Shown here in pieces: positions 1 through 10,107 of a stretch of DNA of 64,000 nucleotides. The first letter of the stretch is position 1; every line of letters begins with the position of its first letter. Source of the stretch: Utricularia gibba (lineage: Eukaryota > Streptophyta > Magnoliopsida > Lamiales > Lentibulariaceae); assembly GCA_002189035.1 (NCBI GenBank), contig CM007990.1:62001-126000 (forward strand), given 5' to 3'. Both the position numbers and the translations under genes were made by a program. The notes below the pieces were generated by a model. It searched no databases. It was given only the letters and a program-made list of their open reading frames with translations, and was not told where the DNA came from.

Positions 1-227
1 AGTTGAAAGACGCGAGCGGCACAAAGCGCTGGCATCCGTACCCGACGTCCACGGCCGTTGACCTTGGTGTGGCGATCTTTGGTGGTGCTGGACTTGGTCC
101 CCCTCGTCGTCTTCCGAGAAACGGCAAGCTTAGGTCTCGAGTTAGCGGGGCCCACATCGTGGCCGGAGGATGGTGGCGGAGGAACGTCGGGGCCGGCGAT
201 TTGAACAAAGATATCTGAGGAAGTCAT
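1..227 (-). CDS. Class I TCP transcription factor, N-terminal part, cut by the window edge
   Basis: The reverse strand is open from an ATG at 227-225 to the window edge, giving 75 codons plus two bases. The first 40 or so residues are Pro/Ser-rich. They are followed by [20 protein letters not shown] and then [11 protein letters not shown], which is the basic region and first helix of the TCP domain. The short basic region with the KDRHTKV-GRGRR(V/I)RMPA pattern is the class I (PCF) type. Family members are nuclear DNA-binding dimers that recognise GTGGGNCCC and control cell proliferation and growth genes. The rest of the domain and the C-terminus lie left of the window. The frame is intact in the visible part. 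Class assignment is firm; which TCP it is cannot be told from the N-terminus. Confidence 0.88.
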   Translation of the reverse strand, partial: MTSSDIFVQIAGPDVPPPPSSGHDVGPANSRPKLAVSRKTTRGTKSSTTKDRHTKVNGRGRRVRMPALCAARVFQ

Positions 228-1783
228 TGTTTGACCAACGTTGAACGGGGTTGATTAGGGTTTGTAATTAGCAAGGAGTAGGACGTGTGCGTTTAGTTTA
301 GTAGGGCCGGGCTGTGACGTGGGTTCCAGGGGCTTGGGGCCCACCACGGCCAGGGCCAATGTAATGATCCGATTCCTGCCATGCTATCGCGGTCCCACCA
401 GACACAATCATGAGCCAGCAGTAATGACCTTAGCCCAACATCCTGAGCTGGTCCACCGGGCCCAACCATGTGTGAATCGTCGTCGGCCCAACTGGGCCCC
501 CCCGCCACGCAGAAGAGAAGAGTCAGCGAACAACCAAGTTTTCGTGCGCGCCGTGCCCGTGTTCCAAGTTTCACACGCCGAGTCGTATTTTGGAGATGGT
601 CTCCCTGATTTTTCATTTTCCACCGGCTGACTAATCATAGTGGGGTTTCCTCAATCATGGAGACCAACAGGAGGGGTTCTGTGGTGGTGGTGTTCAGATG
701 AGGATGTTCCACTCGTGTGTTCGACGAAGCAAGAACATCCCTCGGAGTAAGTTCAACTCAAATGGTGCGTAGTTGCAAGATGGCTGAGTCAGAAAACAGC
801 AGGGGGAGAGAGGCGCTTTGGTTCGTTTTGTCTTCTGGATTGTAACGAAATACACTTAACCGATTGTGTGTGTTTTGTTTGACCTCAGGCTTGATCGGGT
901 GTTGTCCGGATCCAGACGGAGACAGAGACACGCAACCTAACCTAACCTACAAAAAAGTAAAGTAAACCCTGGGCTTTGTTAAAAGAAGACGCATCGATTA
1001 CAGATAATGTTTTGTAAATGGGAGTGACGTCATGACGTGCGTCATGGAATACATCTCTGGGATGCCATGCCACCACGTTGCCAAGTATGGTGCATGCATC
1101 CTTCCACAGTCGAGTCCAAGGGCAAGAACGAGAAACCAATGAAGATGAAGATTTTCAAAGCACGCCGTCGCGGCATGAAATAATCCAGTGGCAGCGGGGG
1201 ATCCCACCCCACATCCGCAGCCGCGCATGAAACGCGTGCGGTCGCCGCCTGTCCCATCGACGTTGCGGAAGCGACAACTTACGCCGTAGGGATTATTAGT
1301 TTAATGGCCTGGCCTCGTTAGTATCAATCCGACTTGGTTTCTTCTTGTCCCGGGACACGCAATTTTGAGAATATAATAAATAATAAAAGAGTCTTCTCTT
1401 TGTTGGTGGGCACCGGCAGTCATGGCCTGCATTCCCAACACAACCCCCGCTCGGTGAGAAATGTTTCACAATGCCCGCGTCTCGCCATGCCATGCCATCC
1501 ATTGGCTGGTGGTATAATTATACATACATCCATGAGACAGCAGCCAGCCGGGGCGGGGCGAGGAGGGAGGGGCCGGGGCCGTCCAAAGCCAACCACCCGC
1601 CCCGTACAGAACTGTGCGTGCTGCCTTTTGTCAATCCAGGTATTGAAGCCAAGCAACAGACGATATGAAAAACAAGTCCGCGTATGATGGTTCTGTTCTC
1701 ATTGGGATTACAATTACATTGCCCCCCTCAGTTTCTACCATACACATAAGTAGCAAAATAACCAGCACTGTCTTCTCTATTCC
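228..1783. promoter_or_regulatory. TCP upstream region
   Basis: No convincing coding region is seen. This is the 5' flank of the TCP gene and the 3' flank of the HIPP gene. A telo-box (AAACCCTAA on the minus strand) lies at 255-263. GGGGCCCAC, an exact match to the class I TCP target GGGNCCCAC, is at 336-344. GGCCCA-type site II cores recur around 457-500. A TGACGTCA palindrome with two more TGACG cores spans 1025-1044. About the last 90 bp probably hold the HIPP 3' UTR. Confidence 0.5.
1025..1044. promoter_or_regulatory. Clustered TGACG (bZIP) motifs
   Basis: TGACGTCA at 1025-1032 is a perfect palindromic CRE-type site. It is followed at once by TGACG (1033-1037) and CGTCA (1040-1044). TGA-class bZIP factors bind TGACG. 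Function here is inferred from the motif only; the site is about 800 bp upstream of the TCP start. Confidence 0.35.
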
Positions 1784-3202
1784 TCACATTATGTGACAAC
1801 CGTTGGGGTTCTCGTCGCTAAACATCTGGGGGTCCAAGTTGTTGTTCATGTACGTCGCCGTGGGGGGTGGAGGAACCGGACCTCCATGCACTGCCACTGG
1901 GTAACCCATACCCGGGTTGAAGTAACCCGGATACTGCTCTTGGTTAAAGTAACCGTAGTTGGGTTGCTGCAAGTACGTTGGAGGGGGCGGCGGTGGTGCA
2001 TACTGCATCGCGTGTGCGCTCGTGGTGTACATCGGAATAGCGTAGTGCATCACCGGACTGTAGCCTCCGAACTCCATTTTACTCACTTCCGCTTTTGCCC
2101 CGCTATCCCCGCCCTCTTTCTTCTCCTCCTTTTTCGCTCCGCCGCCGCCGCCCTCCTTCTTCTCCTCCTTTTTCTCCTCTTTCTTACTCTCCTTTTTCTC
2201 TCCGCCGTCACCGCCTTCTTTCTTGCTCTCCTTTTTCTCTCCACCGTTACCGCCTTCTTTCTTATCCTCTTTTTTCTCTTCACCTACTTTCTTCTCTGCC
2301 CCGCCGTCTTTCTTCGGTGGGGGAACAACCGTGACGCTTCTTTTAAGTTTCTCTTGTAAAAATGAGGTGAGGCCCTTGACATCCATCGTCCCCGTAACGG
2401 TGACCAGATCTTTTCCCAGATCAGCACTCACGGATGTCACACCTGTTTAGAGGCGACAGCCCATTAGTTTACCACTCATAAATTCCAAATTTCTCTGCAC
2501 ACTTTCCTCTAATTCTACGAATTGCTTTCCTAAAACATTACCATCAACGTTCTTCTTAATGGTGCGCTTGATCTTGTGAGCGCATCCTTGACAGTGAAGT
2601 TGAATCTTCAGGGTAACCGTAACCGGCTGAATAACAAGAAACAAACACCAGTGAGCAGATACTAAAACAAACCAGAGTAGTCAATCGATAACAAGTACCT
2701 CTTTGGGTTTTTCTGGTTTTTTCTCCTCAGCCTTCTTTTCAGAATTCTGCTCTGTTTTCTTATCATCCTTTTTGGGCTGCGGTGAAATCAGCTCCACCTT
2801 CTTTTTTGTCTTGGACTCAACATTCTCCCGGAGCAACGACGGGTCGACATTTCCGGTAACAATGAGCTTGTTAGCTGAAAAGTCAGCTTTCACATCTTCA
2901 ACACCTGGGTCCAAACCCACGAAGAATGATTCAGTTGAAAATTTTCAGTTCCCGCGTTGAAACCACGTAATTCGAATACATCAATTGATTTCCAAGGAAA
3001 TTCGAACGTTGAGAGCAAAATTTGAACCTTCAAATTTTCTAACTGCTCGCCGGACTTTCTTGGTGCAACCTTCGCAATGCAAATCAAGCTTCAAAACGAC
3101 CTCGATTGGCGCATTCTCTTTCTTCTTCTCTCCGCCCGCGGCTTCCGTCGCCTTCTTCTGTTCCGCCTCCAGCTTCTCTTCAACTTTCTGCGAAGAGACC
3201 AT
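1784..3202 (-). CDS. Heavy-metal-associated isoprenylated plant protein (HIPP), two HMA domains
   Basis: Four exons (3202-3028, 2904-2699, 2626-2542, 2442-1784) join in phase to 374 aa. Two HMA domains carry the metal-binding CxxC pair: LHCEGC in exon 1 (about residue 45) and LHCQGC in exon 3 (about residue 136). Lys/Glu-rich low-complexity linkers follow each domain, and a Pro/Tyr-rich stretch precedes the end. The protein ends in CHIM, a CaaX box expected to be prenylated, which makes this a HIPP. Family members bind soft metals and act in metal homeostasis and stress responses at membranes or in the nucleus. Introns interrupt each HMA domain at the same place, just after the first helix, consistent with domain duplication. 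The start was chosen as the ATG opening exon 1, and a TATA-like element lies about 200 bp upstream. Confidence 0.92.
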
Positions 3203-5284
3203 TTGAGATAGAGCACCCGAGTTAAGGGTGAAAACGGTGGTAAACGGACAGTATTGGGCGGATATGAGATGAAGTTATGAATTTTCCTACCTCTCCCATC
3301 CCCAAAATACGAACTTTCCGTTGTGGGTAGACTAGACTTGAGAGACGAGATTAGAACTCACCCGGGTGGTGGTGGTGGTGGTGAGCGTGGTGAAGAGGGA
3401 AGAGATATATAGAAGGGATTGGATTTGAATGCCTGCCTGAGTTGATGAAGTCAGCGCTGTCGAGGGCCCAGGAACCGGAAGGTTCAGGTCAGGCCTCAGG
3501 GGAAGAGTCACCGCCGTAACGGGTGGGTCATTTATGTATCCATAGATGGATCTTTTGTAAGTGATGTTCGGAAGGGACCCTCAGGGTGTATTACAAAAGT
3601 GAGTAGTATATTTTATATCTTGAATTTGTGAGAGAGAAAGTGGGGATGATCATTTTGGTAAAAGACCAGACCAGAGGCTCAATTGGGGTTGGTATCTGGT
3701 AATTTTGCGTTTACACAAGAAAACTTGCAATTATTTTGCTGGGGGTGGGGTGCTGGTGCATCAATTAAATTGGGTTTGGCATACGTGGGAGCGCACGTAG
3801 AAATGACATGAATGAAGCGAAGCCATCGTGAGCGCTGATGGCAAACACGTAGGCCCCCCAGGGGAATTGACTTATCTGCCCAGCAAGCCTTACCAGCGAG
3901 GGGACTTTTCTGCCTTGCGTAGAGGGGCAGGGCAGGCTTAGCTCTCTAGAAGGTAGAAGATTTTTCCTGCTCCTCCCCCCCGAGAGAAAAGGTTCACCAC
4001 TAGAGGCAGAGGGGTTAAAAATTCCAAGGCTAAAGCATTAGGGGAGCCAAGCACCCCCCCATTTTTCCCCTCCCAAAATTTGACTGACTGACGCCTACAA
4101 CTTGGGAGCAGATCAGCAATATAATCCACCCCAACTCTACTTACGACGTGTGTATGGCAATCGCATCCCGAATGTACATGGTTTTGGGTTGGGTTGCTTC
4201 ATAAACTGCCCTCCAAATTCCCTTCCAATCATGCCATGAGATAATTATGTTAATATGTCGGCGCGGGGAAGGAATGGCGGCCGGCTGCGGGACGCAGCAC
4301 ACTGACAGAGAAATGGGAATTCCGTCCGAGTCAAAACAGAGGGGCTGCCTGCAGAAATACACGAAACGAAATGCGTACTAGTCTAATAATAAATAATATT
4401 CAGGGGCGGGGGCGGAGTCGGAGGAGACTTTCCTCAGGAAACGCCTCCTCCAACTTGGAATTCAATAATAGCCGTAGCTTGTTGAAAAACAACACGAGCT
4501 TATTCAAATGGATCACCAGGTACCCGATTTAGAAATAAAAAAGGCAGTTAATTGCAATTATGAGGCCCATTAACCCACCCCACCTGGCACCTGCCCCTGC
4601 CCCTGCCCCTCCCTCCTCGTTTCGATTCCAATCCAATCCTCCTCCTCGGACCCAATTTCTTCTTCGCTACCGGTGTCTGTTGTACGGCAAGGCCGTATGC
4701 GGCAGCCCTACTGCCGGCCTTCATTAAATACTCTTAATGCGGCGGGGCGGGGTACCCAGTATTACGGATCACCCATGTTGGGCATTGACTTGCGGATCAC
4801 CCTTCCCCTACTCAATCTAGGGTTGCCGGGTTTTCCAAAGGGACAAACAATCAAATCAAAGCTCGAATTTCAGTAACCTCGCAGCAACGAGGTTTTTTCT
4901 TTTTTTCCTGGCCAGTAGCCAGGTAGCCAGCCTCTCTCAGTTACTACTGTTTAGAGCCTATTTGGGTGTCTGCCGCGGTGATGGATATATGTGTTACCAG
5001 TTCAAGTGGATAAAGCTCCCATTTAATGTCCAGTGCTGGAGAGAATTGAATTCCGAGATCCGGCCTTTGTCTGATGTTACTCTTTAGCTTTCCTTCTGCA
5101 ACTCGGCGGCAAGATTGAGGAATGATGATCAAAATGCTAGCTAGCTAGGTATGTTATAAAGATGTAAGCTAAAGAACAAATCGGTGATGAGGTCGTTGGT
5201 ATCAGGAGATTTGCTCTAATGGTTTGTGGATGTCTTCATCGTCATGCGGCCACATGGACGCATGCACTCGCGGTTTGGAGGGAG
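3203..5284. other. Intergenic: HIPP promoter and ABCB1 3' flank
   Basis: No gene is supported in these 2.1 kb. Short open frames carry no recognisable domain. There are simple runs (GGT repeat near 3366, CCCCTG repeat near 4591-4609). The part next to 5285 should contain the ABCB1 3' UTR. Confidence 0.5.
3405..3412 (-). promoter_or_regulatory. Putative TATA box of the HIPP gene
   Basis: CTATATAT on the minus strand lies about 200 bp upstream of the HIPP ATG. It would place transcription start near 3375 and give a leader of about 170 nt. Support is motif and position only. Confidence 0.4.
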
Positions 5285-8200
5285 CTATGCAGCAACCATG
5301 CTCCCATCTTGGGCATGCGAAAGCCTCTGTAACTGTATCATGCGCGCATATATGCCGTCAGGATGAGCCTTCAGAAGATGGGAATGCGAACCATGCTCTG
5401 CTATTTTTCCATCTTCTAGAACCGCGATAACGTCTGCGTTTCGGATGGTCGACAGTCGATGAGCCACGATGAGAATAGTTTTTCCTGCGCAGGTGTGCTC
5501 CAGTGCCTTTTGTATGCACTTCTCTGACTCTGCATCCAGGGCACTGGTGGCCTCGTCCAGCAGCATTATATCCGGTTTCCGCAAAAAGGCTCGAGCAATG
5601 GCGATCCGCTGCTTCTGTCCTCCCGAAAGCTGCGTCCCTCTTTCCCCGACAAATGTTTTGTACCCATCAGGCAATGAGGAAATGAACTCGTGGGCGTTTG
5701 CCAACTTTGCTGCCTCGATTATGTCGGCCTCTGAAGCTGATTCCCGGCCGTAGCTTATGTTTTCATGTATCGAGGTTGCGAATAAGCATGGTTCCTGAGG
5801 CACAACAGCTATGTGACTCCGTAACAGCTTCAGTTTATATTGCCTGATGTCCTTACCATCGATCAGGATTCGGCCTGATGAGGGCTCGTAGAATCTCTCC
5901 ATCAGTGCAATAATTGTGCTCTTGCCACAGCCGCTGGATCCTACGAGAGCTAGAGTTTTTCCAGCTCGAGCTCGAAGATTCAAGTCACAAAAGATGGAGA
6001 TATCAGGCCTGTTGGGATAGTAGAAATCTACATGCTTGAACTCCACTTCCCCTCTTAGGTGTTCTGGGGCAGGAGTCGCGTTTGGGTCATCGGGTTCGAT
6101 CTCTGTCCTCCGATCAAGCAAGTCGAAAACTGAGCTCATCGCTCTACCGCCCTTGATGAAGTCGGGAGCCAGAGCCAAGGTCTCAGCAGCGCCATTTGCA
6201 GAGACCATGAGGACCATGAAAACTCTGATGGTCTTGGAAAAGTCTGAGATTCCATGCTTCACAAGCCACGAGGCATACCATAGACCAAGGGCGTAGGAGC
6301 CATAGAGCAGGAACTGTGCTATTCCGTAACCGCTTCCAGCTATCTGTCCCTTCCAGAAGCAGCGGCGGAGAGGCGATTCAAGACTGGAGGCGAAAAGGCA
6401 AGCAATCTTCGCCTCCGAGTTGAATGCAGCAACAGTTCGCACGTTGGCTACTGCTTCCGCTGCAAGCTGTGTTGCCTTGGCATGTGCAGATTCCAAGTCT
6501 CCAGAGAATCCAGTCATGAACATTTTCTGATGATACCACAGTTAGAAAATCAGAGTCGTTTTTCCTGCTGCCTTGATGCGTAAGTTTTTGAAGAAAACAA
6601 ACCTGTAAAACAGTGGCAACTACTACGATTGGAAACACGGCAATCAGGATGAGGGAGAGGCGCCACTCCAACACGAATCCGACGGTGCAAGCAATGAGCA
6701 AAAGACTAGAATTCTGCATGATCACAGAGATTCTGTCCCCAATTGCTGATCGAACGTTGTTGGCATCAAGTGCCAGCCTTGCAGAAATCCTAGAGCTCTC
6801 GTTATCTTCTTGATCGAACCAAGCTATCTCGTTCTTCAACACTGCTTCCAGCATTTTCTCCCTGACTCGCTTTGTTAAGTTCTCTCCCACGATGTCCCAA
6901 AAAAAGTGCTGTGAAGTGTTGAAAATCAGCGCAGCTAATGAGACGCCGAAAAACAGGTAGCAGTACTTCCCAATCTCCCTTGCCATGACACCGTGGTTGG
7001 GGTTGTAGTAGACACTGAGAACTGCACTCAGCACATAGGCGAAGAATACGCTGAGAGAGCCACATATGATTGATCCCACAGAGCCAGCCAAAGCATAAGC
7101 CCACTCAGGAGAATTCATCTTTATAAGGCGTGAGAATGAGTTGGCTTGCATCTTGAATTGGAGCTTTCCAAGTCGGTGCTTCGGATATGCAGCATCCAAG
7201 GAGAAAGTGAATTCTGAATGGGAGAAGTCAGAGAATCTTCTTCCGCAAGAAGAGTTCCTAGTCATTATGGGTGAACTCACGGAGTTCCTAGCACTAGAGG
7301 GCCTGCACAATAGACATCTCAGAGATATTTCCAATGCTTACAACCAGTGTAAACATGCAGATGATTCCAAAAGTGTAGGAATACCTGGCACTGCTCTTCC
7401 TTGCGTTGACGAGAGCTGCCTCATGTGCTGCTTCTTGCATCTTTATTAGCTTGGCAAAGACACTATCTTCTCCCTTACAAATAAGCTCATCATGTGTTCC
7501 GATTTCCGACACGGTTCCTTGTTGCAGGACAGCCACACAGTCAGCCTTTTGAATAGTGGAGAGGCGGTGGGCGATCACAAGACTCGTCCTTTCTGTCATG
7601 AAACGATCAAGGGCTTCTTGTACAAGCTTCTCCGATTCAGAATCTAAAGCACTCGTGGCTTCATCCAAAAGAAGGATTGATGGATTCTTCAGCATTGCTC
7701 TGGCTATAGCTATTCTCTGCTTCTGCCCACCGGAAAGTTGCAGTCCCCTCTCCCCAACCTGAGCATTTCCCAAACTAGTTGGTTATGGTGTGTATCTTTC
7801 ACCTAAAACTTGGTGCTTCTACTGTACTTAGCTGACTTTTGAAATTGAATTTGATGACTAAATCATTCCTAGACAGCATAAAGACACACAGATACCTCAT
7901 GAATTCTTCTACAGATACAAGGGGACCTTACATCTTAAATGCTGAACCAAACACTTTACATTACATTGATCGTATTGATGGCTGCCCACTTCTAGATGAT
8001 ATATGTATACATTAAGTTTCCAAGGAATCACTCAACAACTGACAGAGCACCCTGGTTTTAAAATGCATTGACTGAGGGACTTCAAAGCTTCAATGATTTT
8101 AGCTGTGAAAATGCATTTCAATAAATGTAGTATCTGACTAACCTGCGTATCATAACCTTGAGGAAGTTTGGAAATGAATGTGTGAGCATTAGCTACTTTT

Positions 8201-10107
8201 GCAGCCTCTTCAATCTCATCCTCGCTCGCTTCTGGCCTGCCTAGCAATATGTTTTCTTTGATTGTGGTTGCGAAAAGCGCTGGCTCCTGGCTAACCAGTC
8301 CGATTTGCTGCCGTAGCCACCTCAACTTCAAAGACCTTATGTCGTGCCCATCCAGCAGAACTTGTCCTGAGAAGTCACAACTAACAGGGCTCAGGGCATA
8401 ATTATGTGATCTGCTGCACTTGCTTCAGTCACTTCCTTACCCGAACTGGGATCATAGAATCTTTCGATTAGGGACACAACAGTGCTTTTCCCAGAGCCAT
8501 TGCTTCCGACTAAAGCTATAGTCTTCCCAGCAGGAAGAGTGAGGGAGAAATTGTTAAGTACTTTTGTTTCTGGCCTTGAAGGATATGAAAAACAGACGTT
8601 TTTCAGCTCCAGTTTCACTGTCAGACCTTCCAACTCCAATCCAGTTTCATTGTTTCTGTCTACGGCGGGCCTGTGATCGATGATCTCGTAGAGTTTAGCA
8701 GCTGCAACTCTTGCCTTCGCCAAGGCCGCGAAACTTGGAGCAGACTGACCCAATGCCCTGTTTCACAGGCTTTCACTTGATCAAATACTACAAGGGTTGA
8801 TGATTACAAGTTTCGCAAAAAGAGCTGTGGAACCAACTTACAGCCCACCGATCATGACTGCAAACATGGTAGCTATTGCGAGACCTCCATTAGTTAAATG
8901 GTGGCGAACCAGGACGCCTCCATACCAGAGAAGAAGGGAATAGCAGCAAAAAACAGTGAAATATGTTGCACCAAGTCCTAATCCTTTAGCAAAACCAATC
9001 TTGTATCCAATCCTTTGAGCTACTCTTAGCGCCGAAGAATACGATTCCAATGATCTAACCTCACCCACGAAGGCGAAAACAGTCCGGATTTGTGCAATTG
9101 TCTGTAATTTTGGTGACAGTTAAGAGCAGAATGAATGAAACACCCAAAAGCTAACAAGAATAAGGCCAAGTTTCCTTACTTGCTCTGCAACACTCCCAGC
9201 TTCAGACAAAGCTTCTTGGTTCTTGCCGGAAAGTTTCGACAAGGTAGCTGCGTGAATACCTCCAATAAAAGCAATGACTGGAACTACGGCGAGTGTGACC
9301 AAGGCCAGTTGCCATGCTGCAGTGAATCCCACAACGAATCCAGATACAAACGTTGCCATGTAGTGCAGCAAATTTCCCAACTGAAAAGAAACAGAGGGAA
9401 TCCTGAAAACTGTCAGAAACAGCAAATGCTCTAAGCATTTGAACAGCTAAAGCTTCAGTTCATCTTCTTTGAGCTTCACCTTTTCACTAATGGCGTCTTG
9501 AACCATTAAGACTTCCGTGTTCATAGCAAAAACAACGTCTGATGTCCGAACCTCTGTATCAAAGTACTGAATATCCTGGTTCAAAGCAGATTCTAAGTAC
9601 CTGATCCTCATTTTCGTTGATTGTCTTTCTCCAGTCCACATCCAAGATGATATCTCTGCAGGGAGAGCCATTTTAAAGAGGAAAATTTCCGAGTAATTAT
9701 TGATGTTCATGTGATTAAAAAGAAAAAAGAAAATCACCTGCCCATGAAGATACCCAGATCGCAGCTCCCACAAAAAGAAAGTAATACGCATACTGCACTC
9801 AAAGAGAGAAGCAACTGTCAACTTGCTGATGGCCTCCAATAAAGAGAACCTGTTTTACTCCGCTTACCTTCAAAACGTCATGCATCATCTTATCAACATT
9901 GTCTGAGTTAGAACCAAAAGAATTCACAAGATCGGCAAAGAATCTGAGAAACAAAGGCAATGATGCTCCATGTATGATCGCACCAGCCGTCCCGATTGCC
10001 ATCAGAACACAGTCAAGCCCATCTGCGAACCGGAAAAGCTCGCCGATCCCCACCGGCGGCGTTGGTCTGTCCTTCATCCCGTCAGTGGCGCTGGGAACCT
10101 CCTCCAT
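5285..10107 (-). CDS. ABCB1: ABCB1/PGP1-type ABC transporter (auxin exporter)
   Basis: Ten exons join without a frame break to 1262 aa: 10107-9868, 9792-9738, 9655-9480, 9380-9180, 9101-8842, 8757-8441, 8366-8143, 7758-7385, 7302-6603 and 6526-5285. The layout is that of a full-size ABCB: TMD1-NBD1-linker-TMD2-NBD2. NBD1 has Walker A GSNGSGKS (about residue 393), LSGGQ and LLLDEA. NBD2 has GSSGCGKS (about 1045), LSGGQ and MLLDEA. The N-terminal [14 protein letters not shown] and the Ser/Arg-rich linker around residue 615 ([18 protein letters not shown]) are specific to the plant ABCB1/PGP1 branch, not ABCB19. ABCB1 is a plasma-membrane exporter of auxin in non-polar and long-distance transport. 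The N-terminus is somewhat shorter than that of the Arabidopsis protein. No catalytic residue is missing. Confidence 0.95.

Noticed and set aside
3-218. Plus-strand open frame of 71 codons at the left edge
   Set aside because: It is the shadow of the TCP gene on the minus strand, which has an ATG and clear domain motifs.
1793-2359. Plus-strand open frame of 188 codons rich in Leu/Phe
   Set aside because: Antisense of the Lys/Glu-rich HIPP exon; composition follows from the AAG/GAG codons.
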